From positions 6,350,001-6,414,000 of the forward strand of contig CATNEN010000003.1 in assembly GCA_950097015.1 (NCBI GenBank): a DNA stretch of 64,000 bases, in the 5' to 3' direction. Made by a program: the position numbers and the translations under genes. Under the pieces are notes generated by a model that saw only the letters and a list, made by a program, of their open reading frames with translations, did not search any database and had not been told where the DNA came from. This DNA is from Macrostomum hystrix. Its lineage: Eukaryota > Platyhelminthes > Macrostomidae. Below are positions 1 through 13,400 of the stretch, piece after piece (within the stretch, counting starts at the first letter, position 1; every line of letters starts with the position of its first letter).

Positions 1-17
1 GATAAATTTAACTGACA

Positions 18-326
18 CATCAGGAAAACTTCAGGGTCACATCAGGATAACTTCAGGGTCACATCAGGATAACTTCAGGTCCACATCAGGATAACTTCAG
101 GGTCACATCAGGATAACTTCAGGGTCACATCAGGATAACTTCAGGTTCACATCAGGATAACTTCAGGTCCACATCAGTATAACTTCAGGTTCACATCAGG
201 AAAACTTCAGGGTCACATCAGGATAACTTCAGGTTCACATCAGGATAACTTCAGGTTCACATCAGGATAACTTCAGGTTCACATCAGGATAACTTCAGGT
301 TCACATCAGGAAAACTTCAGGGTCAC
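18..326. repeat. Minisatellite, 22-bp unit
   Basis: About 14 copies of a unit containing CACATCAGGATAACTTCAGG; abuts the donor of LMO7-like exon 6. Confidence 0.9.
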
Positions 327-974
327 CTTTGCTTCATTTTCCTTGAGAGCGGTCGATTTTTCAGTTTTGCTTCAGTTGTGGCCGCCTCCGCTTCAGCGTC
401 TTGATCGGCTCGACGAAGCTCCTCGACTAGGTTGAGCCGCGGCAAAGAATTGTGCAGTGACTTTCGGCGCTTCTCCTTCCAGTTGCTAAGTGACTGAAAT
501 TGCAATGAAATTTGGATTTTTTCCATTTCAGAAAACAATCAAGTTTGGGTCAATCTAGATAGCACATTCAGTGACTTCTAAAATAGATAGACTGAAGCAA
601 ACCTTCAGGGACTTCTAGATAGACTGAAGCAAACCATCAGGGACTTCTAGATAGACTGAAGCAAACCTTCAGGGACTTCTAGATAGACTGAAGCAAACCT
701 TCACGGACTTCTAGATAGACGAAAGAAAACATTCAAGGACTTCTGTATTAAGGAAATAAAACTTCAGGGACTAATTGACTACATAGAATCTAGCAATTGG
801 TCTAAAAAGCCTAAAATATTCTCTAGGATAAAAAAATAGATTAACACGGGAAAAACTTTTTTCAACGTAACATTTCATTTTTCAATTTTCGTCACATATC
901 GGTTGCATAGCTAGCTTACCTCCAACCATTGACTGTCGTCTTCAGTGTCATCGTCAAAACTGTTTACCGCTAGG

Positions 975-1010
<36 letters not shown>

Positions 1011-4000
1011 CTGGTGTATGTGGCCTGCCTTCGCGCCATATCTTGCTGGCTAACTGCTGGAGCAGTTGAACTGGTGATCAAGGAGAATTTCCTAGCAGAA
1101 TTGTCACCAAGGGGATTAATAATGCCAGGTGAGGCGGCGTCGCCGACAACTTGTTGTAAAACTGTCAATCTTAATTTTGGCAGCTGACTTTCAGCCGGCT
1201 GCAGGCGATACAGGCGAACTAGGCAGTCGAGAATCTGTTGAAAATCGAAATCGATTATTATTTTAATCTATAAAACAGAATCGGGAATATTGAAAAAAAA
1301 GAACTTGATTGACAAAAAAGTGAGAGTGGGCGAGTGTCTACTGTGGAATGCGTTAAACCTTTCAGAAAAAACCTTCTCTTTGTCTGTCTCTCTCTGCACC
1401 CATGTGAACACGCGTTATAAGTAATTATATTGTGTGTGTGTGTGTGCTTGTACACTGGGAGGTCACTACACACTCACTGCCCATTGGCCAATTTAACAGA
1501 AGAGAATAATTTCTATTCCGAGTGCTTGAGTTGGCATGGATTGAGCTGAAATGGACCTATTGTTAGTGTGCTCAGACGAGAAACAAAACTGCTGTTTTAT
1601 AGTGAGTCAGTGACTAAGGAATTATAATAATGTTATTATTACACGGCTCATTACCTTCTTACACCTTCGTTGGTCTTCATGCTGAGCATCTTCTCTGAAA
1701 CGATGTCAACAGGTTTGAGTTTGAGCAAATATTTTCTAGAAATCTCTCGTAGAAAAAAAACATTTCTTACGGTTTAAATTTTTCCACTACGTCGTCCACA
1801 ACGTCGGCAATTTCAAACATTGACAGTCTGGACAGGCCAAAAGTATTCTGGCATGTCACAATGAACGCATTGAGGTTGTCCTGAAAATGCCAAGTCAGAT
1901 TGCTATAGAAATTCCTTTAATTTCTTAAAGTTTCTCTAGTTACCTACTCCAAGTAGTGTATTATGGGAATTGCGACTGCATTGCATATCATTTTAACGCC
2001 ATATTCTAAACCACACTAAAAAAGCAGAAAACGTAGCGAAAACTTATATTGTACTTAAAAAACTATGAGATTCATTTTCAAACCAGCTCGATAATGAGAT
2101 AAAACTCTAACGTTATTTGCAGCCAAGTCACTTGTTACTCAATGAGCTATGCTATGCAAAGAAATTTTTTTCCATAATGAAATTCTTCTTCACCTAAATA
2201 TCACGCACTGTACAGAGATAGCACCTGAAGCAGATAATCAATCCCGACTGCTGCTCACTATGACTCCACTTGAATGCGCAAATTAAAAAAACGAAAGACG
2301 GCGTAAAAATGATTTTGCTTTACATTTCCAGTTAAAAAAATTCACCTGAAATAATTAGACATTCAATCATGTCCCTTAAACTAGAAAAATTAAAGTTTAT
2401 TTATACAGGGCACTGGGGAAAAAATTCCAGAGGGACTTTTCATGACTTTCAGTAGAATATACTCTTTAGAATTTGTGTAGACCGGACTCTTCAGGATTTG
2501 AGAAGAGAGTAGACTCTTCAGGATTTGAGAAGAGAGTAGACTCTTCAGGATTTGAGAAGAGAGTAGACTCTTCAGGATTTGAGAAGAGAGTAGACTCTTC
2601 AGGATTTGAGAAGAGAGTAGACTCTTCAGGATTTGAGAAGAGAGTAGACTCTTCAGGATTTGAGAAGAGAGTAGACTCTTCAGGATTTGAGAAGAGAGTA
2701 GACTCTTCAGGATTTGAGAAGAGAGTAGACTCTTCAGGATTTGAGAAGAGAGTAGACTCTTCAGGATTTGAGAAGAGAGTAGACTCTTCAGGATTTGAGA
2801 AGAGAGTAGACTCTTCAGGATTTGAGAAGAGAGTAGACTCTTCAGGATCTGAGAAGAGAGTAGACTCTTCAGGATTTGAGAAGAGAGTAGACTCTTCAGC
2901 ATTTGAGAAGAGAGTAGATTCTTTAGGATTTGAGAAGAGAGTAGACTCTTTAGGATTTGAGAAGAGAGTAGACTCTTCAGGATTTGAGAAGAGAGTAGAC
3001 TCTTCAGGATTTGAGAAGAGAGTAGACTCTTTAGGATTTGAGAAGAGAGTAGACTCTTCAGGATTTGAGAAGAGAGTAGACTCTTCAGCATTTGAGAAGA
3101 GAGTAGACTCTTCAGGATTTGAGAAGAGAGTAGACTCTTCAGGATTTGAGAAGAGAGTAGACTCTTCAGGATTTGAGAAGAGAGTAGACTCTTTAGAATT
3201 TGTGTAGACCGGACTCTTCAGGATTTGAGAAGAGAGTAGACTCTTCAGGATTTGAGAAGAGAGTAGACTCTTCAGCATTTGAGAAGAGAGTAGACTCTTT
3301 AGAATTTGTGTAGACCGGACTCTTCAGGATTTGAGAAGAGAGTAGACTCTTCAGCATTTGAGAAGAGAGTAGACTCTTCAGGATTTGAGAAGAGAGTAGA
3401 CTCTTCAGGATTTGAGAAGAGAGTAGACTCTTCAGGATTTGAGAAGAGAGTAGACTCTTCAGCATTTGAGAAGAGAGTAGACTCTTCAGGATTTGAGAAG
3501 AGAGTAGACTCTTCAGGATTTGAGAAGAGAGTAGACTCTTCAGGATTTGAGAAGAGAGTAGACTCTTCAGGATTTGAGAAGAGAGTAGACTCTTTAGGAT
3601 TTGAGAAGAGAGTAGACTCTTCAGCATTTGAGAAGAGAGTAGACTCTTCAGGATTTGAGAAGAGAGTGGACTCTTCAGGATTTGAGAAGAGAGTAGACTC
3701 TTCAGGATTTGAGAAGAGAGTAGACTCTTCAGGATTTGAGAAGAGTGTGGACTCTTCAGGATTTGAGAAGAGAGTAGACTCTTCAGCATTTGAGAAGAGA
3801 GTAGACTCTTCAGGATTTGAGAAGAGAGTAGACTCTTCAGCATTTGAGAAGAGAGTAGACTCTTCAGGATTTGAGAAGAGAGTAGACTCTTCAGCATTTG
3901 AGAAGAGAGTAGACTCTTCAGCATTTGAGAAGAGAGTAGACTCTTCAGGATTTGAGAAGAGAGTAGACTCTTCAGCATTTGAGAAGAGAGTAGACTCTTC

Positions 4001-5802
4001 AGGATTTGAGAAGAGAGTAGACTCTTCAGCATTTGAGAAGAGAGTAGACTATTCAGCATTTGAGAAGAGAGTAGACTCTTCAGCATTTGAGAAGAGAGTA
4101 GACTCTTCAGGATTTGAGAAGAGAGTAGACTCTTCAGCATTTGAGAAGAGAGTAGACTCTTTAGGATTTGAGAAGAGAGTAGACTCTTCAGCATTTGAGA
4201 AGAGAGTAGACTCTTTAGGATTTGAGAAGAGAGTAGACTCTTCAGGATTTGAGAAGAGAGTAGACTCTTCAGGATTTGAGAAGAGAGTAGACTCTTCAGC
4301 ATTTGAGAAGAGAGTAGACTCTTCAGGATTTGAGAAGAGAGTAGACTCTTCAGGATTTGAGAAGAGAGTAGACTCTTCAGGATTTGAGAAGAGAGTAGAC
4401 TCTTCAGCATTTGAGAAGAGAGTAGACTCTTCAGGATTTGAGAAGAGAGTAGACTCTTCAGGATTTGAGAAGAGAGTAGACTCTTCAGCATTTGAGAAGA
4501 GAGTAGACTCTTCAGGATTTGAGAAGAGAGTAGACTCTTCAGGATTTGAGAAGAGAGTAGACTCTTTAGGATTTGAGAAGAGAGTAGACTCTTCAGCATT
4601 TGAGAAGAGAGTGGACTCTTCAGGATTTGAGAAGAGAGTAGACTCTTTAGGATTTGAGAAGAGAGTAGACTCTTCAGGATTTGAGAAGAGAGTAGACTCT
4701 TCAGGATTTGAGAAGAGAGTAGACTCTTTAGGATTTGAGAAGAGAGTAGACTCTTCAGGATTTGAGAAGAGAGTAGACTCTTCAGGATTTGAATATCAGG
4801 TATCGTTTGAAATAATGGCTCTAAATTTTTCAGTGGGTTAAATTCAGCTTTTATCTGCTTCTTCAGTGGTTATATAATAATGACTAGAGTTTTATTTCTC
4901 AACTGGGCAAGCAACCAACATAGAAGAGTTGTAAAACTTTGTGCATTGGCAGATCAATGTACAATGCACAATCACTGTTTATGAATGCAGTTTTGCATTT
5001 GGCAGTGTACGATGCTTAATGAAAACTTGCCTTTCATTTTGTATTGCTGTTGAAAGGGCTTACTGTCTTCTTTCTTGTCTTTGAGAATAGACGCCGCGCT
5101 GCTTACAAAGAGATAAACTCGTACTTAGCTAAATATTACACTTTGATTAATTTCAAGTTTTTTCATTGCTACACAGAAAATTATGACAAACTCACACACT
5201 TGTCCCACGTCTCTATCCCTTTCACATTTTTCTTTGTTTGTCTCACTTATCTCCCACTGTGTCATCTCTCCAAATCGTGCCTCTCCTAGTCTCTTCTTTA
5301 ATTACTTCTTTCCCCTTTGAAACAAAAAGTGATTAATAAATTGGCTTGGACACGTGTACTATTAGAAGCGACAACTTACCAGTCCGGCTACCATGCTTAG
5401 TTTTGTTCTAATAATCCGTTTGATACAGCCGGGCTTCAAAACGTTAAGCAGTCTAAAATTAGCAAACAAGTGAAAAGGTTCGCATTTTTAACGGTCTCTA
5501 CTTACAGCTACTTAAACAATGCTTTCTTATAAGTTTATATATTTTTCGAAAAATAGGCTTATGACGCACTCGCAGAGAAGAACGCCATCGCTGATTAATC
5601 GGCGAAATTCACCGATCTCAAAACGACCAGTTTCCAATGGTTGCTGTTGCTTCTGTCCGGTACAGGCTCTAATCCAAGCCATTGCGTCCATCAGGGCTTC
5701 GTGGTAGGCGGATTCCAGTTTGTAGTCCAATGAGGAGCGCGGTGGTTCCCATTCTGCGGCTTCATTTTCAGCTGGATGGACTCCAGTTCTCGTTTGAAGC
5801 AT
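327..5802 (-). CDS. LMO7/LIMCH1-like calponin-homology protein, 5' part of gene
   Basis: Six exons on the minus strand: 5802-5570, 5452-5380, 1880-1771, 1694-1655, 1234-920, 493-327; all junctions are GT-AG and in frame (about 312 residues so far, continuing off the left edge). The start is ATG at 5802. Residues ~33-165 form one CH domain: 'AMAWIRACTGQ', 'GVLLCELLNVLKPG', 'LDNLNAFIVTCQ', last helix 'KKILDCLVRLYRL'. The LLCELLN..KPG and LDN...F...C signatures match LMO7/LIMCH1 best; these families couple actin and adhesion structures through an N-terminal CH and a C-terminal LIM domain (family knowledge; the LIM part is not in the window). Exon 5 carries an 11-Gln run (about 980-1010). Exon 6 has 'SLSNWKEKRRKSL', like the basic coiled stretch of the family. 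Other CH proteins (calponin type) are possible but less likely. Confidence 0.8.
570..770. repeat. Minisatellite, 32-bp unit
   Basis: About six copies containing AGACTGAAGCAAACCTTCAG, in LMO7-like intron 5. Confidence 0.85.
980..1012. repeat. CTG/CAG microsatellite in coding exon
   Basis: Eleven pure CTG triplets on the plus strand, translated as poly-Gln in LMO7-like exon 5. Confidence 0.9.
2464..4795. repeat. Minisatellite, 27-bp unit, about 86 copies
   Basis: Unit begins GACTCTTCAGGATTTGAGAA; variants GGATTT/GCATTT and CTTCAG/CTTTAG are scattered. The array lies in LMO7-like intron 2. Because 27 is divisible by 3, all frames stay open, so the long ORFs here are artefacts. The left-border sequence recurs inside (see findings). 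Confidence 0.95.
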
Positions 5803-5809
5803 TATAATT

Positions 5810-6990
5810 AGGAACTAACTCTCTTTTTGCTTTTTTACGAACCCTACGCCTCAAGCTTTTAGAGCTGTGAACACATATATAAGCGTATTGTTTCAGTCCT
5901 AAATAGACGCAAATCGCGTCTTACAAAACTGTTAAATTATATAAGATTTTCATTACCACGACAATTTTGAAAATTCGACTTGAAAAAAAATAAAAGTTAA
6001 TACAAGTGAACTGTCATATAATTTTTATTTTAAGAAAAGGCTTTAGGTTTTTAAGACTCAGGATTATCTAAATAAATACTTTGTGATAAGTGCATATTTA
6101 GTTTCTACTTGACTGTAGTTTTGTTTGTTTACTTTCAAGCTGCGCGATAAAGTATAACTTTTCAGTTTCTAAGAATAATCCATGCTATTTGATAACTCAG
6201 GTCACATTCGAGTTTTACTTTATCGTCCATTTATTTTTCCTAAAAAAGTTTTCAATACTTAATTATTAAAAAAAACTCTCTTCCCACCTTCAGCATAGAG
6301 CATGTCTGTTAATAATCCTGTAATACAGATGAACCGTGGCTTCCTTATATTTTCATATATTGTTTTATTATCTGATTATCATACATGGTAATTGATGGAA
6401 TAATTAGTAGGGATAGTTGTGCGAGCTATCTCCCACACAATATCAAACTATTTGAAACTAAAGGTATAGCATTAGTTTGACAGGTTCTTTAGCTGAAGTA
6501 GCTTTTCAATAAAAAAATAACTATATATAGGCATAGCAAGCTGCATAATATCCCACAATCAATACATTGAGCCACAAAATCGCAAAACGTTACTCATAAG
6601 TAAATGTCCAAGTCAATTTCAATAAAAATAAACTATAAAACATTCTAGTTTTGTATGAAGTTTTGAAATATATATATTTCGTTTAAATACTCATTTAGCT
6701 AGATTATTACTTATTAAATGTAAAAAATTATAAGATTTTAGTAATGTTTGTAATAAAATATTGAATATTGTATTAACTTTCTATATTGTGAAGTTGTTAT
6801 GATGTATATGTTGACAGAGAGTTTAGACTATAAAAAAACAAAATTGGTGAGACACTAGGCAGAAATAAAATGTTCTGATTTTTACACATAAAAATAGACA
6901 AAATGGTCCAGAGCACTTTGTAATGTCTGTATAGCAGATTATTTTAAGTATTATAATGATTATTTTTAAATAACGTGGTTTATCTTTGTT
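5810..6990. other. AT-rich head-to-head intergenic region
   Basis: Separates the LMO7-like start (5802, minus) from the PLCL leader (6995, plus). It should contain both promoters; I see no conserved box beyond generic TATA-like AT runs. No ORF or repeat array. Confidence 0.5.
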
Positions 6991-6994
6991 TCAG

Positions 6995-7152
6995 ACATCA
7001 ATTGACAAGAACAACCCAAAGACAAAATCGATCTACTCAACATCACTAAAAAAGTAGAACAACACCTATTGCTATTTATTTACCCCAGGAATATCATGAC
7101 TGGTTAAAGGAGCTGTTTTATAACTGCACTTATTAATTCTAACTCAAAGTCT
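6995..7152 (+). other. 5' UTR exon of PLCL with tiny uORF
   Basis: A pyrimidine tract and AG at 6993-6994 precede this leader, so an upstream non-coding exon (or a spliced leader) is implied. A three-codon uORF, ATG ACT GGT TAA, begins at 7096. The main ATG at 7153 opens the frame that joins to the PH exon. Confidence 0.5.
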
Positions 7153-7417
7153 ATGGCTGACACTAATGGCGACAGTAGCAACACTGCCATCGCAGCTTCA
7201 ACGGCTCAGATGCACACAGCTCAATCGTCGACATCTTCAATGACTGCAGCCGCACCAGCTGCTGCGCGCACAGTGAAGCTTCAAGGCCTACTAAAACTGC
7301 AAGGTCAAGACTCCAGCAGCAGCATTGGAAGTAGCGCAGCCTCCCCTCCTCCCACACAGAAGAAGTCTGTCTCATTTCTCTCTTCATCGTTTGATAAAGG
7401 CATTCGAGTGATCGATG
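7153..7417 (+). CDS. PLCL: PLCL exon 1: N-terminus with PP1-docking motif
   Basis: Residues 1-88, Ser/Ala/Thr-rich and probably disordered. 'KKSVSF' at 70-75 aligns with the KKTVSF motif of mammalian PRIPs, an RVxF-type PP1 docking site whose Thr is a PKA target; here that position is Ser. Donor GTGAGC at 7418. Confidence 0.9.
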
Positions 7418-10400
7418 GTGAGCAGAAATTAGATTTTTAGCAATGACTATGAGCTGCATCTGAAAGTATGTTGGGGGCTTTTAATACAAGTTGGAGTTTC
7501 CTCAAATTCCCGTCAGTTCTACTGCTCTAAATCTCTATTACCCTCCCCCCAAATCCCCTCAAATCCTCAGTGACCTCAAATTCCCAGTGGTCCGAGAAAT
7601 CCCATGCGGTACCCTAAATCCCCTGTGGTCCGATAAATCCCAAGTGCTCCCCAAATCCTCATTGGCCCCAAATCCTCATTGGCCCCAAATCCTCATTGGC
7701 CCCAAATCCTCATTGGCCCCCAAATCCTCAGTGACCCCCAAATCCTCATTGGCCCCCAAATCCTCAGTGACCCCCAAATCCTCATTGGCCCCCAAATCCT
7801 CATTGGCCCCAAATCCTCAGTGACCCCCAAATCCTGATTGGCCCCAAATCCTCAGTGACCCCCAAATCCTCAGTGACCCCAAATCCTCATTGGCCCCCAA
7901 ATCCTCATTGTGCCCCAAATCCTCATTGGCCCCCAAATCCTCATTGGCCCCCAAATTCTCAGTGACCTCCGAATCCTCAGTGACCCCCAAATCCTCATTG
8001 GCCCCCAAATCCTCATTGTGCCCCAAATCCTCAGTGACCCCCAAATTCTCATTGGCCCCCAAATCCTCATTGTGCCCCAAATCCTCAGTGACCCCCAAAT
8101 CCTCATTGGCCCCCAAATCCTCAGTGACCCCCCAAATCCTCATTGGCCCCCAAATCCTCATTGACTCCAAATCCTCAGTGACAACCAAATCCCCTGCGGT
8201 GTCCTAAATTCCTTTTGTTCCGCTAAAATCCCCTGTTGTCCCCTAAATCCCATGCGGCCACTTAATTTTCAGTGGCCCAAATTCCTCTGCATGTCTTATA
8301 ATTTACTCTAGTATCTTTAAAGTAGGAAATAAATATAATACCGTATTAACTGACAAGTATGATATATCAGCTGAATTCTATTAACCTTTGAGCTGCTATA
8401 TCTTTAATTGACAGACAGAATACTTTTATATTTAAGTATATCCAGTCTACTATTAGCAACTATACTGGAACTAAATGATAACTATATGATTGGCTAAGTC
8501 TGTTCACACGGAAGTCCATCCAAAATAATATATAAGATGGATTTTTTGCGAGCACCAGTGTGACCGACTATTGGCAGCTTAGAGACAGATAAGATGGATT
8601 AGTCCGCTAACTGTGTGTGCGTGCTGTATTGCTGTGTGAATCTATATTATTATATTTTGCTTACACATAGCAATGCTAATTAGTTTGTTAATTTATTTTC
8701 TTGCTTAGAAAAGAGGGCATGCAGGGTATATAGATTTTAGCCTGAAACTACGGAAACGTGACAATTAAAAAGGAATCTATTTTTCAAATCATAGAACACT
8801 AGACTGTTTAGAACCTGGCGAGACATTTCTGATAGACTACTTTTATGGACTATTCACAGAATCTCTATATCATTCACAGAATCTCTATACCATTCACAGA
8901 ATCTCTATACAATTCACATAATCTCTATACCATTCACAGAATCTCTATACCATTCACAGAATCTCTATACCATTCACAGAATCTCTATACCATTCACAGA
9001 ATCTCTATATCATTCACAGAATCTCTATATCATTCACAGAATCTCTATACCATTCACAGAATCTCTATACCATTCACAGAATCTCTATACCATTCACAGA
9101 ATCTCAGTATCATTCACAGAATCTCTATACCATTCACAGAATCTCTATATCATTCACAGAATCTCTATACCATTCACAGAATCTCTATATCATTCACAGA
9201 ATCTCTATATCATTCACAGAATCTCTATATCATTCACAGAATCTCTATATCATTCACAGAATCTCTATATCATTCACAGAATCTCTATAGTATTCACAGA
9301 ATCTCTATGCCATTCACAGAATCTCTATATCATTCACAGAATCTCTATACCATTCACAGATTCTCTATGCCATTCACAGAATCTCTATACCATTCACAGA
9401 ATCTCTATACCATTCACAGAATCTCTATACCATTCACAGAATCTCTATACCATTCACATTCCTCACTAAAGTCCACGGACTGAACAGCTGTGTACATAGC
9501 CTTCTGATGCGCAGCGGTTGTGCTACTGGATTTACAGCACATAAATTTTTGCACATCTGACCTATCTGTTATTTTTATCTAAAAAAATTATTTTTATTCC
9601 CAAAACCTTAGCCCCAGATTGCGTTAAGTACATGCGAGACGGCACCGAACTATTGAAGATCAGATCCAGCGGGCGGCATTTCAAACGCTTCTTCTTTCTG
9701 GACACCGAGACTATGGAGATTCGATGGAACCCGTCTTCTAAGAAGAGGCAGAAAGCCAAGCGTGAGTTGCCCATGTCTCATTGGCCTCTAACATCACGCT
9801 CCGCACAACCACCTCACTCCGCAAAACCACCTCACTCCGCACAACCACCTCACTCCGCACAACCACCTCACTCCGCACAACCACCTCACTCCGCACAACC
9901 AACCACCTCACTCCGCACAACCACCTTACTCCGCACAACCACCTCACTCCGCACAACCACCCCACTCCCTAGCCTGCATTCTTAACTCTATAGCACCATC
10001 AAAGGCGACTATAAATGATTGGTTAAAGCCTTGTTATTTAAGATAAAGCATTTTATTGCAGCCAAAAGCCATCTTTATCTAGGCTGGCAATTATAAAAAG
10101 TGGAGCCAAAATGGAGTTACGCAGTATGTTTCACGAGCTTAAGGAAACTGTGGCGTCCAATATTTTATACATGTTCTATTTCTTTGTGCTAGAACATTTA
10201 TCAGTTTTCGAGTTTTACAACGCGTTTACTAGATGGTTAGGAACAGTATGCTTGGACTAAACTGGCTAGTACCAAAATACCAAAGCTCTCATCCTTCCAT
10301 AACGCCGCAAATGGTAGTGTTACCGGGGATAATAAATAAGGACTGCCTGACTTCATGTCTTAGGATTAATTATAATGCCGGGGCCTTATCATCTCCTCTA

Positions 10401-13400
10401 GATAGGCGCATTCTTGTGATAACAAGCGCACGAGACCCTCATCACACTAGCCGTACCATGATGCCATTTTGCAGTACGCAGTGCGTACGCCGTCTTCTGC
10501 AGTATTATGTACACTACAAAGTCCATCATCTTGTCTGTTGTTCAGTAATGTAGAATAGATTAGCAATCCAGTGCCATCTAGAATAGATTAGCAATCCAGT
10601 GCGATCTAGAATAGATTAGCAATCCAGTGTGATGTAGAATAGATTAGCAATCCAGTGCGATCTAGAATAGATTAGCAATCCAGTGTGATGCAGAATAGAT
10701 TAGCAATCCAGTGCGATCTAGAATAGATTAGCAATCAATTGTCATGTAGAATAGATTAGCAATCAATTATAATGTAGTATAGATTAGCAATCCAGTGTCC
10801 TGTAGTATAGATTTGCAATCCAGTGTGATGCAGAATAGATTAGCAATCCAGTGTCATTTAGAATAGATTAGCAATCCAGTGCCATCTAGAATAGATTAGC
10901 AATCCAGTGCCATCTAGAATAGATTAGCAATCCAGTGCCATCAAGAATAGATTAGCAGTCCAGTGCCATCAAGAATAGATTAGCAATCCAGTGTCATGTA
11001 GAATAGATTAGCAATCCAGTGTCATTTAGAATAGATTAGCAATCCAGTGTGATGCAGAATAGATTAGCAATCCAGTGTGATGCAGAATAGATTAGCAATC
11101 CAGTGCCATGTAGAATAGATTAGCAGTCCAGTGCCATCAAGAATAGATTAGCAATCCAGTGTCATGTAGAATAGATTAGCAATCCAGTGTCATTTAGAAT
11201 AGATTAGCAATCCAGTGTGATGCAGAATAGATTAGCAATCCAGTGTGATGCAGAATAGATTAGCAATCCAGTGCCATGTAGAATAGATTAGCAATCCAGT
11301 GCCATGTAGAATAGATTAGCAATCCAGTGTCATTTAGAATAGATTAGCAATCCAGTGCCATGTAGAATAGATTAGCAATCCAGTGCGATCTAGAATAGAT
11401 TAGCAATCCAGTGCCATCAAGAATAGATTAGCAATCCAGTGTCATTTAGAATAGATTAGCAATCCAGTGCCATGTAGAATAGATTAGCAATCCAGTGCCA
11501 TGTAGAATAGATTAGCAATCCAGTGTCATTTAGAATAGATTAGCAATCCAGTGCCATGTAGAATAGATTAGCAATCCAGTGTCATTTAGAATAGATTAGC
11601 AATCCAGTGCCATGTAGAATAGATTAGCAATCCAGTGCGATCTAGAATAGATTAGCAATCCAGTGCCATCTAGAATAGATTAGCAATCCAGTGCCATCTA
11701 GAATAGATTAGCAATCCAGTGCCATCAAGAATAGATTAGCAATCCAGTGCCATCTAGAATAGATTAGCAATCCAGTGCCATCTAGAATAGATTAGCAATC
11801 CAGTGCCATCTAGAATAGATTAGCAATCCAGTGCCATCAAGAATAGATTAGCAATCCAGTGCCATCTAGAATAGATTAGCAATCCAGTGCCATCTAGAAT
11901 AGATTAGCAATCCAGTGCCATCAAGAATAGATTAGCAATCCAGTGCCATCTAGAATAGATTAGCAATCCAGTGCCATCTAGAATAGATTAGCAGTCCAGT
12001 GGCATCTAGAATAGATTAGCAGTCCAGTGCCATCTAGAATAGATTAGCAGTCCAGTGCCATCTAGAATAGATTAGCAATCCAGTGCCATGTAGAATAGAT
12101 TAGCAATCCAGTGCCATCTAGAATAGATTAGCAATCCAGTGCCATCAAGAATAGATTAGCAATCCAGTGTGATGTAGAATAGATTAGCAATCAATTGTCA
12201 TGTAGAATAGATTAGCAATCAATTGTCATGTAGAATAGATTAGCAATCAATTGTCATGTAGAATAGATTAGCAATCAATTGTCATGTAGTATAGATTAGC
12301 AATCCAGTGTCATGTAGTATAGATTAGCAATCCAGTGCCATCTAGAATAGATTAGCAGTCCAGTGCCATCTAGAATAGATTAGCAGTCCAGTGCCATCTA
12401 GAATAGATTAGCAGTCCAGTGCCATCTAGAATAGATTAGCAATCCAGTGCCATGTAGAATAGATTAGCAATCCAGTGCCATCAAGAATAGATTAGCAATC
12501 CAGTGCCATCAAGAATAGATTAGCAATCCAGTGCCATGTAGAATAGATTAGCAATCCAGTGCCATCTAGAATAGATTAGCAATCCAGTGTGATGCAGAAT
12601 AGATTAGCAATCCAGTGCCATGTAGAATAGATTAGCAATCCATTGTCATGTAGAATAGATTAGCAATCAATTGTCATGTAGAATAGATTAGCAATCAATT
12701 GTCATGTAGAATAGATTAGCAATCAATTGTCATGTAGTATAGATTAGCAATCCAGTGTCATGTAGTATAGATTAGCAATCCAGTGCCATCTAGAATAGAT
12801 TAGCAGTCCAGTGCCATCTAGAATAGATTAGCAGTCCAGTGCCATCTAGAATAGATTAGCAGTCCAGTGCCATCTAGAATAGATTAGCAATCCAGTGCCA
12901 TGTAGAATAGATTAGCAATCCAGTGCCATCAAGAATAGATTAGCAATCCAGTGCCATCAAGAATAGATTAGCAATCCAGTGCCATGTAGAATAGATTAGC
13001 AATCCAGTGCCATCTAGAATAGATTAGCAATCCAGTGCCATCAAGAATAGATTAGCAATCCAGTGCCATCTAGAATAGATTAGCAATCCAGTGCCATGTA
13101 GAATAGATTAGCAATCCAGTGCCATCTAGAATAGATTAGCAATCCAGTGCCATCAAGAATAGATTAGCAATCCAGTGCCATCTAGAATAGATTAGCAATC
13201 CAGTGCCATGTAGAATAGATTAGCAATCCAGTGCCATCTAGAATAGATTAGCAATCCAGTGCCATCTAGAATAGATTAGCAATCCAGTGCCATCTAGAAT
13301 AGATTAGCAATCCAGTGCCATCTAGAATAGATTAGCAATCCAGTGCCATCTAGAATAGATTAGCAATCCAGTGCCATCAAGAATAGATTAGCAATCCAGT

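Noticed and set aside
2390-4841. Very long ORFs on both strands (repeats such as DSSGFEKRV or SLLSSQILK)
   Set aside because: The unit is 27 bp, so frames stay open by arithmetic; the array lies inside an intron of the LMO7-like gene.
10233-10553. 106-codon ORF
   Set aside because: No family resemblance, inside PLCL intron 2, no splice signals that join it to the gene.
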